Source: Phoronis ovalis
Taxonomy: Eukaryota > Phoronida > Phoronidae
Assembly: GCA_028565635.1 (NCBI GenBank)
Contig: JAOXYB010021225.1
Location: 1-17,293, forward strand
DNA: 17,293 nucleotides
Direction: 5' to 3'
Shown here piece after piece: positions 1 through 8,200 of the stretch. The notes below the pieces were generated by a model. That model had not been told where the DNA came from and did no database searches. It saw only the letters and a list, made by a program, of their open reading frames with translations. Position 1 is the stretch's first letter. Each line of letters starts with the position of its first letter. A program made the translations under genes and the position numbers.

Positions 1-453
1 GTTATTGCGAGACAAAGAAAATGTTACGCATGGCAAAAAATGTCCAAGAATCGTTGCGGCATTTGACCTACTTGTCAAGGTCATTTTAAAATGTCACCTA
101 GCTTATTACGCCCACCAGTCTATGGCCTTCCTAGAACCACCTTTGAATCATCCAGGCAGCGCTTCGTCTTCACGGCTATAGACATAACGTTACGTGCCCT
201 CTCGGGAACAAACATGGCCACCAGTCGGCCATATTGGAAGTAATCACAGTCAAAAGTAAGACAGACTTGTACTTTGACCTGTATTTACGCTGTACCGAAT
301 AAGAAGCTGTTCGGGTAGAAACTGAAGCTGTTATCGCAAGACAAAGAAAGTGTGTTACATACGACGACGACGCCTTCGTTACGACTATATGCCCAGCCAC
401 TATGTGGATGGGAATAAAAACAACAATGCACATGTGAAAACTATGATACTTAC
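1..453. other. SEC63 intron 4 (partial), with a repeated motif
   Basis: Intron sequence left of SEC63 exon 4; the next expected exon (after AKAYAA) was not found on the minus strand. A motif GTTATTGCGAGACAAAG at 1-17 recurs as GTTATCGCAAGACAAAG at 330-346, followed in both by similar AAAxTG...TTACxxA sequence. This suggests an interspersed or tandem-duplicated repeat. A 94-codon open frame on the minus strand shows no recognisable protein and crosses the donor site; it is not considered a gene. Confidence 0.5.
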
Positions 454-566
454 GCCGCATATGCTTTTGCTATTCTCATAAACTTTTTTGGATCACCACC
501 TCTGTCAGGATGGACTAGTAAACTAAGTTTTCTGTAAGCACTCTTAATTTCTTTTTCTGTGGCTCC
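454..566 (-). CDS. SEC63: SEC63 coding exon 4 (J domain with HPD)
   Basis: Acceptor tttattag before 566; donor GC|gtaagt after 454. Encodes residues 116-152: J-domain helices II and III around the HPD motif (LLVHPDRGGDPKKFMRIAKAY). The HPD tripeptide is what stimulates the BiP ATPase in this family, and it is intact. Ends in phase 2; the next exon is not in the window. Confidence 0.95.
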
Positions 567-3500
567 CTAATAAAGCAAGAAATCAACATATTAAGGCAGG
601 GTTGCTCATATTGGGTTTTATGAATGTTAAATGGCCTCCAAATTACCTTTCAACATCATTTTTAGAATTTTGACCCCTAAATGACCTTTTGACCCCAAGG
701 TCAGCAGTGGCCTACCATGGGGATGTCAAACCTCAAATATCATGTCCTTAACTACAACAGACTTCGAGATATGGCTTAGTGAATTTTGGACGATCAATAA
801 ATTAATTGAAAAAATGCCAAAAAAATAATAACAAAACCTTTTAGTACCAAAATCTTCTCAAAGATCATCTAAAATACTTCGTTGTAACTCAATATAATCA
901 TTTTAGAACATTTTGAATTTTTTTTTCAAAATTTGACCTTTTGACCTCAAGGTCAACAATGACCTGCCCCAGGGATGTCATACATTAAGTATCAAGTTCC
1001 TAGCTGTAACCGTCTTCGAGATATACCTTGCTGAAAATTGGAAGAAAAAGAAAAAGAAAGAAATCATACAAAATCAACAGGCTTGCTCCCTTATAGGAGC
1101 AACCCAAATTATGTATATTTCTGCGAAATGAAATGTTCATATATCTCGGTGTACAAATATTTGATTCTGTTAGAACAGCATTTTATTTTTTTTTAATTAA
1201 TAGAGAATAAATTATTACTGACCTTACCATCAAAGCTTTCAACACCATTATGTCAGCTTCCCCAGTGCCCCCCCCCCCCCTCAATTTACAATCCACTGAT
1301 CCTGAAGGACTGTCAGTTTCCAAGCTCCACCAGATGTCATTACGAAAGAAGATGTGACGTTGTTGTAAGCTTTGATAGTATGCTCAGTATTAAATTAATT
1401 AAAATTATTTATGTTAAACTTATTCCAGTACTAAATCAACACTCATGGTAATAGAGATAAATATTTTGTACCAAGAATTTTTCTAAATGGGCATATTTTT
1501 CAATTTTGGAAACCTTATTGGTTCAAATGATTCCATGCTAATAACAAATATTTTAACATTTTTTCTTACTGCTATACAATCATAAAACTGATAATTTAAT
1601 ATCATTTTTTTTGGTAAACATTCTGAGAAAAACTTACACGATCAATGCCTAGTACTTCAAAAGGGTCATACTCAGTGAAGTCGACTTCAACAGTAGATAC
1701 TTTATAAGCTACAATTGCTAAGCCTATCCAACCTATCACTAGAAGTAATTTTCTGAAAAAAAATAAAGCACACTTTATTTACTGTGGAACAAAGAACATT
1801 TATTTGGAATAGACTATTTGTATGCACTTGGTCGCTAACCCAAACGTTCTCAGAATGCTGCATTTTATTTATGAACAGTGAGGCAGTACTTTGTGTGCTC
1901 ATGCAATTCATTCACGAAAGGGAACATTCGTCTTCCAGCAGACCAGTTGCACCACCTAGTTCACGAAATTAGACTTACATTTTGTTTGCAATACAACTGC
2001 TAAGTGACTGTAAGTACTGTTTTATTTACATAAAATACAAATCAAACTTAATCATTAGATTTATATCTAATTCGGAGTATAATTTGATTTGTACTGGATT
2101 TAAATGATGGGAGACCTAAACCATCCATAAATTTAATATTATAACTTGAACCAGAAGCCAATTCACACAAACATATGAAAAGGAACTACTTTAAAAGATT
2201 TCGTAATAAAAGCTAATAGAATATTTGGTAAATTATTGTGTACATCAGAATCTTCATAATGGTACCTACATTATACTTCTTTTAGTTTTTGTCCATGGTG
2301 TATCTGTATTTAATGATTGCTTTTTGAAGACACAAGGCTCACAATGGCATTGCTTCTTAAATTTCTCTGGATCTTCTGTAAAAGTAAGTGTCAAAAAGTC
2401 AAGAACAAACAGATTGGAAAATGCATTACATTTCTGGTAACGTCAACATATTCTTAATTTATTTGAGTCCTACAGCTACAAATTGTATGTGACTTTTGAA
2501 TCAGAAAACTTCTGGACCCACTTCTGGAATATCTGGGTGGTAAATCTAGCATTCTCTTAAATTTTTGACACCTTTAGGAATGTTTCTTAAACAGAACATT
2601 TATTAGACACACAAAGTGATGGAATATATGTAGTGTATACACTGACTGTAATCCAGCATTCAGTGCCATTCAAGAAATACCCAATGCATTACCTACAATA
2701 CTAACTGAGTTCTAGTCTTGGTTCATGACATTCTGCACTAACTCTTGATAATCTGACTTGTGAGCTGTGCGAACAGTCATGACATCTTACATAGCCAATT
2801 ACCGAATGAGTTCATACATCACTGTCCAGATACTTTCTCATTATCCAACTTAAACTTCCACTACTCTCCATCACCATTACCATGCAATAAGCATGTTTTA
2901 CCCTGGGCCTCACAGACCAACCAAGTTGTTTGGCAAGTACCCCATCCCTCTGGGTGCCAGCGCAGGAGTTGCAAATGGCCATAGAAGTAGTGGGAGTTGA
3001 AGTTGGATAATCAGAGAGTATCTAGACAGTGATGTATGAACTCATTCGGTAGGAATTACATAGATTTCCAAGTTTGAGCACTTTTACTGTAATTGGCTAT
3101 TCCACGACTGTTCGCACAGCTCACATGTCAGATTATCAAGGGTTTGTACCGAACGTCTTGAACCAGGACTAACTGGGATCTAACTTCCATATGGTACATG
3201 TTCAGTCGGAAGATAATGGTGCATCCCCAGTGCAGTGGTAAACATCTTTTCACAATATATAGACTAGTGGTCTTCAAACTGAGCATATCTTTCACAGTGC
3301 TCTGAACTTTTTAAAGTTATCTCAAAGATTACTTTACACTTTAATCATTATGTTGTATTATTTAACCATGTTTTAAGGGTTTCATGCTGATTTTACGAAT
3401 CGGAATTAAAGTAAACGCACGAGCCGGTCTGGCATAGTTTGTATGCAGTATGGTGCTGTCAAAACATTGAAAGAATTGAAATGTAAACAAACCTTTTGGC

Positions 3501-3616
3501 TCTTGACGTGGCCATGCCCAATACGTTAGCGGGATGAGGACTAGAGCATAGAACGAAAGGAAGAAATAATAAAAAGTTCCTCCCTTGTCGTCATATTCAA
3601 ATTCCATGCCAGCCAT
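454..3616 (-). CDS. SEC63: SEC63 homologue, ER translocon J-domain protein (5' part, partial gene)
   Basis: Sec63 is an integral ER-membrane protein that joins the Sec61 translocon and recruits the luminal Hsp70 BiP through its J domain during protein import. Four coding exons are seen on the minus strand: 3616-3493, 2375-2270, 1752-1638 and 566-454. All junctions are GT-AG and phases agree, giving 152 complete residues plus a split codon. In order they encode the N-terminus starting MAGMEFEYDD, a first membrane segment (about residues 13-35), a charged loop with a CHCEPC motif (51-56), a second membrane segment (about 79-97), and the start of the J domain with its HPD tripeptide at 134-136. 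The rest of the J domain, the third membrane segment and the Brl domain must lie left of the window. The start at 3616 was chosen because MAG followed by an FxYDD-like motif is the usual Sec63 beginning and its context (AACATGG) is strong. An in-frame ATG at 3691 would add 25 residues. Identification is very secure. Confidence 0.95.
567..1637 (-). other. SEC63: SEC63 intron 3
   Basis: GT-AG intron of 1,071 bases. Nearly half is a dispersed repeat (595-1105) that begins only 28 bases from the exon 4 acceptor. It also has a 13-base C homopolymer at 1268-1280. Nothing coding was seen. Confidence 0.8.
595..1105 (+). repeat. Dispersed repeat, copy A (short terminal inverted repeats)
   Basis: Shares its start (GGCAGGGTTGCT), middle and end (ATAGGAGCAAxCC) with copy B at 9241-9780, in the same plus-strand orientation. 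The ends are a perfect 9-base inverted repeat, GGGTTGCTC (599-607) and GAGCAACCC (1097-1105). Just inside the right end is a hairpin, GCTTGCTCC-6 bases-GGAGCAACC (1081-1104). The body contains two diverged versions of one unit (about 672-795 and about 934-1045), each with GACC-CAAGGTCA, then GGGATGTCA, then CTTCGAGATAT. No open frame, so it is non-autonomous. It looks like a MITE-type element; no clear target-site duplication could be set. Confidence 0.75.
1638..1752 (-). CDS. SEC63: SEC63 coding exon 3
   Basis: Acceptor tttttcag before 1752; donor CGT|gtaagt after 1638. Encodes residues 77-115: the second membrane segment (KLLLVIGWIGLAIVAYKVS), then the typical entry into the J domain, EYDPFEVLGIDR. 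Confidence 0.95.
1753..2269 (-). other. SEC63: SEC63 intron 2
   Basis: GT-AG intron of 517 bases. Apart from a 58-base palindrome at 2036-2093, no gene or repeat was recognised. Confidence 0.8.
2036..2093. repeat. Imperfect palindrome in SEC63 intron 2
   Basis: Outer arms TACAAATCAAA (2036-2046) and TTTGATTTGTA (2083-2093) are perfect inverted repeats. Inner arms TTAGAT and ATCTAA around TTTAT-like bases (about 2055-2070) extend the fold. It could be a tiny foldback element or MITE remnant. Confidence 0.6.
2270..2375 (-). CDS. SEC63: SEC63 coding exon 2
   Basis: Acceptor ttttacag before 2375; donor AT|gtaggt after 2270. Encodes residues 42-76 and two bases of codon 77: a hydrophilic loop with QCHCEPC, then TPWTKTKRSI. 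The phase joins exon 1 (G|AA gives Glu) and exon 3 (AT|A gives Ile). In the known Sec63 topology this loop between membrane segments 1 and 2 faces the cytosol. Confidence 0.9.
2376..3492 (-). other. SEC63: SEC63 intron 1
   Basis: GT-AG intron of 1,117 bases, made long mainly by the foldback element at about 2706-3180. The flanks (2376-2700 and 3185-3492) show nothing recognisable. Confidence 0.8.
2706..3180. mobile_element. Foldback (near-palindromic) transposable element
   Basis: The left arm (about 2706-2880) and the right arm (about 2985-3180, read in reverse) are homologous over most of their length. The best block is a 20-base perfect inverted repeat at 2759-2778 and 3106-3125. It is extended outward, after one mismatch, by CTTGATAATCTGAC. 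Further matched blocks are CCGAATGAGTTCATACATCA with CTGTC-AGATAC, and ATTATCCAACTT followed by CCACTACT. The centre (about 2881-2984) is unique. The right arm has about 40 extra bases (about 3052-3092). A 74-codon open frame crosses it by chance. No transposase, so it is a non-autonomous foldback/MITE. The ends are approximate. Confidence 0.8.
3493..3616 (-). CDS. SEC63: SEC63 coding exon 1
   Basis: Encodes residues 1-41 and the first base of codon 42. It holds the MAGMEFEYDD start and the aromatic first membrane segment (TFYYFFLSFYALVLIPLTYW). It ends at a donor reading AAAG|gtttgt. Confidence 0.93.
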
Positions 3617-4673
3617 GTTGAAATTAACCGGAACTACGTCATTTTTGACGCGCTGACGTGTACTTGTAAACGAGGCAACGAGGGAATCCATGTTTTGTTT
3701 GTATTCTAAATTTTCGGGTGCTATTTTTATCTCGCATTCGTATGTCAGTTAGAAGCTTCGTTACCAGTTATTTAGTGGTATCTAGATATTGGCGTAAGAT
3801 CTTATTTACATAGCCAGTGATAGAACTGCAGTTACACAGAACAGCTACAGTCCGCGTGAAGTTTGGAAGGGGAAATCATTCTCATTTTTTTAATAGACAT
3901 TATTATTAAGTTGTATTCCCGGGTTGCATTAATAACTATAACTCTGGAATATGGATTATAAAGCGCAATGCTGTACTCTCAGCTGTACTTCAGGTAAAAC
4001 AATTTTCGGGAAAAGTAATTGCTGAAAATAATATTACCCAGTTCTAGTTATTTCGCCTGACGTTTGCGTACGATTAGAATTGTGAACTTCTAAAAATAGT
4101 TGATTTCGTTTAAGCTAAAAATCGACTCAATAAGCTTTATCCTAGCAAAATTTATTAAAATGAATTAAAACAGCTTTTAACAGTTTTGCAACATTACTTA
4201 TGACTATGAGCCAATCAGACTTATTTTTATCGACCATTTGTATTCTGGTATCATTCTTGCTGGCACATTGCCCTGTTAACCCAGAACCCTGATAAATATA
4301 TCTAAATACTCTCAGGTTACACTTCTGGGATAGTACCAGATCCTTAATTATGAAATTAAACACACAGCCAATTAAAACATGTCAGCTGCAACTACTTGGG
4401 GTTATTTTGGACAAATGCCTTTAACAATTTATATTTAAGTTCATTTAGGCAGGGCACTTTGCTACATACTACTTGGACATATAACTGTTTGGTCAAGTTC
4501 AAGTTTGTTATAGTCTGCATAGATTAATTTATTTCATGCAAAATATTCTGAGAACTTTTATTTCACAATCTTGGATACGCTTGCTATAAGTAGCATGATT
4601 AGTGGATTTTCTCAGTTGCTAATTACTATTTCTTTTACAGATTTTTCTTCCACCTATAGTTTTTCCTACTGTC
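3617..4673. promoter_or_regulatory. Shared head-to-head promoter region of SEC63 and the MID-like TRIM gene
   Basis: This is the 1,057-base interval between the SEC63 start (minus) and the TRIM start (plus). Next to SEC63 it holds an ETS-type core CCGGAA (3628-3633), TACGTCA (3635-3641) and TGACGTG (3654-3660), the last two being CRE/ATF-like. No convincing TATA box was found. An acceptor-like cttttacag ending at 4640 and a donor-like TTCAG|gtaaaa at 3993/3994 suggest that the TRIM mRNA has a non-coding first exon here. Transcription starts cannot be located from sequence alone. The 3994-4640 stretch would then be a 5'-UTR intron; no other gene is seen in it. Confidence 0.5.
3994..4640 (+). 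other. Probable 5'-UTR intron of the TRIM gene
   Basis: Bounded by TTCAG|gtaaaa on the left and tatttcttttacag|attttt on the right, with a good pyrimidine run before the acceptor. The acceptor sits 33 bases before the start codon. The donor assignment is less sure than the acceptor. No coding sequence was seen inside. Confidence 0.45.
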
Positions 4674-5291
4674 ATGTCTGATAGTTTAAAGCGAACATTA
4701 TCAATGGAAGACCTAGTCAGCGAGCTTCAGTGTTCCGTCTGTTTAGACTTATTTCAACAGCCTGTTATTTTACCATGTTCACATATATTATGTACTAGAC
4801 CCTGTGCTGAGAGATTATTTCAACATAATTTTATACGTTGTCCAGTATGTCGAGAGAATTGTTACATACCCGGAGGAGTACAGAGTCTACCAAGGGTCAT
4901 AACTCTAGATAATATAATTGACCGATATCAGAATGACTCAATGGAGCAGGATGCACAAGATGATGAGGAAGAGATAGGCCGTCGGGATATCCCATGTCAA
5001 TTATGTCGTGGAAGTCCTCGGAAAGCCAAAAAGTCATGCGTGGATTGCAATGCATCTTATTGTTCATCTTGTCTTGCACTGTCACATCCAAATAAGGAAC
5101 CTTTTATCCATCATGTACTAACCGAACCAAAGCGAAATCCCCGTCCTAAACAAGTACAGTGCAGTCAACATGGAGATTCATGTACAATTTACTGCGAAGT
5201 GTGTCGTGCATTGGTGTGCCAACAATGCTTACAAGACAGTCATGTAGGGCACTCTACAGTTGCAATTGAAGCTGCGTACAACAGATTGAAG
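4674..5291 (+). CDS. TRIM coding exon 1: RING and both B-boxes
   Basis: Encodes residues 1-206 and ends AAG|gtaaaa in phase 0. The start context is TGTCATGTC. The RING ligand between C40 and C44 has three intervening residues rather than the usual two. The segment after the RING (SLPRVITLDNIIDRYQ) matches the family's RING exit helix. An acidic run (DDEEE) precedes B-box 1. Open reading continues 16 codons into the intron before a stop, which would give a 222-residue RING/B-box-only product if the intron were retained. Confidence 0.95.
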
Positions 5292-8200
5292 GTAAAACGT
5301 GCATGTTATTTTACGTTTATGTATTTTCTCTTGAAGTGTTGATCACCCTGGGTTACCACCATACAATATTACAAATTAAAAAAAAAATAATAACGATTTT
5401 TGAAATGCAATTTGTAGATGTGGCATTGTTAAGGATTTCATGAAAGAGCAGAGTGACAGTTGTTGTCACAGGAACTTTACCATTGCAATATTACAGTTTT
5501 AAATGTTCGTGGTAAGAACATATGTACACCAGACCCAAATACTATTTTTCACTACCGTTAGGACTGCAACTACAAAATTACAGCAATATTTTGGCTATCT
5601 TTCATAAGGGGTCGTACTATCTTTCTTCATTGTGTACTATAGCCTGTGTTGGATACTGGTGTACAAGATTTGATCGCATCTCAAGAAACGATTGCCGAAA
5701 CGATAAAATTGCATGAAGAAGTTCTTCAATATTTCAAGGTATAATCCAGCCAATAAAATTCCTACTGTTTATCGCATAATACATGAAAGAAATTTTGAGA
5801 TAGTTTTGTGGAAAAACAAAAATATTCTCAGCAAACAAACAATACTAAAGTAAAAATATGGGATAGTTACCTATCAGATATAAATATATAAAAGTTCTAT
5901 CCAAAATATTTTACCTTTTTTGCGAGAACTTGATTTTAAAAACATGTGAAATTTGACTTGTGTTATTTGACCATCTCATTTATACATAGGTCTTTTAGTG
6001 AATATTATATTTTTTTTTTCAAAATTATTGAGAAATTTCTTTTTTTTTCATACATTATGGGATAAAAAGTAATGAGCATTAGCGCCCGCAATATAGTGTA
6101 GAACTGGAGCAAGAGGTTCACTAATAATCATTACATTAAATGTTAAACAAAAAAAATCCAAAGTTTGTTTGTGGACATAGTGTATTTTTAGCTATCACTA
6201 GTACCTATGATATGTATTGATTTGTTTCACGTTTAAATATAGATGCCCCAACCATCAAACGGCAGCTGTCTTAGCCATTTCTAGAAGTATTGCTTAGAAA
6301 GCCCCCAGAATAAAAGCCCCTGTTACTATTTTGCAGATTAGTTAGTATTTTACCATCTTATTTTTATCTAATACTAGTAAGAATAGACCTACTAAGAAAT
6401 ATGATTGAATATAAGCCTCTTAAGAAAGGCCAGGGCTTCTATTCAGATAAGGATGTACATAAAGTAGATGCTTTTGCTTAATCTCTATTGTGAACCTCTT
6501 GCTCTTTGTTAAAGCTATGTTGGTGGGCTTTTTGCATGACATGGTATGTTTCAAATTGCTTTCTTACTAATTGTTTTAGAAAAAGCTTGAAGATAACATT
6601 TGGCAGCTTGAATTGTCTCAGCAAGCAGTAATTGATGCTGTTAAAAACAAAGAGGATTGCATTACTAGGTTCAAGGTAGGCAAAAAAATTAACTGCTAGT
6701 AACAGTTAATGCCTTTAACCCCTGCTGAAACCAAGGTCTTTTTAAAAATCAGACATGGGTTTCAGCTTCAATACTGATTTATTTTGCACTCAAGAAATGC
6801 ATAAAAGCATGATTGAATGATTTTGTTATTTTTTTTAAACACTTCACTGGGGAAACCCAGAGCTGCTGAGTTTGACATTTATGTTGCACTTACAGGCTTT
6901 ACTGCTGACTGCATAAAATATGATAGCACTTTAATTGCCTTCTGTTTTTATATTTTGCTCATGTGATATTACATCCTGTATTTTTTGGCTCCTACCCATG
7001 TTTTCACTGTGTATGTAATTTTGCTCACTTTCTTCAGTGCATCCATCTGTCATGCAAGCTTTTATGCCAAACCTGTAAGTGGCAGTGTTGGTCAGTGTTG
7101 TATAGATAATATGTTTTTGAGTAATTAGTGGTGTTTTATAAAAGTTTGGCAAAACATCCTCTGAAAACATTAAACCTGCTATAATAATGCTACACACATC
7201 ACTGATAATCTTAATTGGTTATTATAAGCAATACCATGAACTGTGGTTTCATGCAGGTCTTTTTTAACTAGTTGCAGTTTGTGTAAACTTTTCGTCAAGT
7301 AATTATCATGAGCTGCATATGGTTTTCAGTTTGTTTTTCTAGCACAATAAAAAAATGGTAATTTGTTGCAACTTTAATTGCTAAGTGATATAAGCACTCC
7401 AGGTCTGCGTTTATTAATCTTGATGGCCCTGTAAAGTGAAATAAAAAAATATAATTTCTAAAATTTTATTTTTTTAAATCATTATAAAAACTGTCAGCTC
7501 TATAATATTAAAAATAAAGATAAAGTACACATATTGAATGTTGTTTTAGGAATCCATAGACAGGCATCGTACTGAAGTCAACGAACAGTGTAATAGTCTT
7601 ATTACAGAGATTGAACACAAACGGAGTTTCTTTCTTTCTGATTTGGAATTTGAAGAAAGAAGCCAAGGAGATGCCATACAAGTTCAGATTGATACTCTGA
7701 AGAAGAAGTTGGCAGATTCTCAAAGTTTAGCACATTATGCCAAAGAAATTTTGCAAGAAAATGATTGTTCATCTTTTTTGCAGCTGGCAGATGGTGTCAG
7801 CAAAAGGTCAGTTGGATATTTAACATTGGTACTAATGAAAGAAATCTGCAAAAAAAATATTAGTATATTTTACTGTGTTTATATTGAAATAATCTTATTA
7901 AAAAAGAAATAGTTTACCTGTATTAATATATTGAAGTAATCTCTTAAAAACAGAATTATTTCGAAGTATTATCTAAAAATTCCCTAGGATTGTATTTTAA
8001 AGAGGCTTTTGAGAGGATGGCTTTTATATGAGACAGCTTCTAAGCACTATGTGAGGGAATCTTATATTTAAAGGAGCCAGTGTCTTTATTAAAAAAAACA
8101 CAGTATTATATAGCTGCTCATTTTCTGTGAGTAAGCAGTACAAACAAGCCTTTAAATATGCATCTAAAATTTGCTATTTACACACACAGATTAATAGAAT

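Noticed and set aside
176-460. 94-codon minus-strand open frame
   Set aside because: It has no recognisable domain, lies in SEC63 intron 4 next to repeat-like sequence, and crosses the exon 4 donor in a different frame.
1044-1065. AAGAAAAAGAAAAAGAAAG microsatellite as an independent feature
   Set aside because: It is the A/G-rich part of dispersed repeat copy A; the same region in copy B is AGAAGGGAGAAAGAAAA.
2225-2440. 71-codon plus-strand open frame
   Set aside because: It is antisense to SEC63 exon 2, which is supported by splice sites, phase and family sequence.
2760-2984. 74-codon plus-strand open frame
   Set aside because: It lies inside the foldback element and has no protein-like composition or match.
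4897-5091. 64-codon minus-strand open frame
   Set aside because: Antisense shadow of the TRIM RING/B-box exon.
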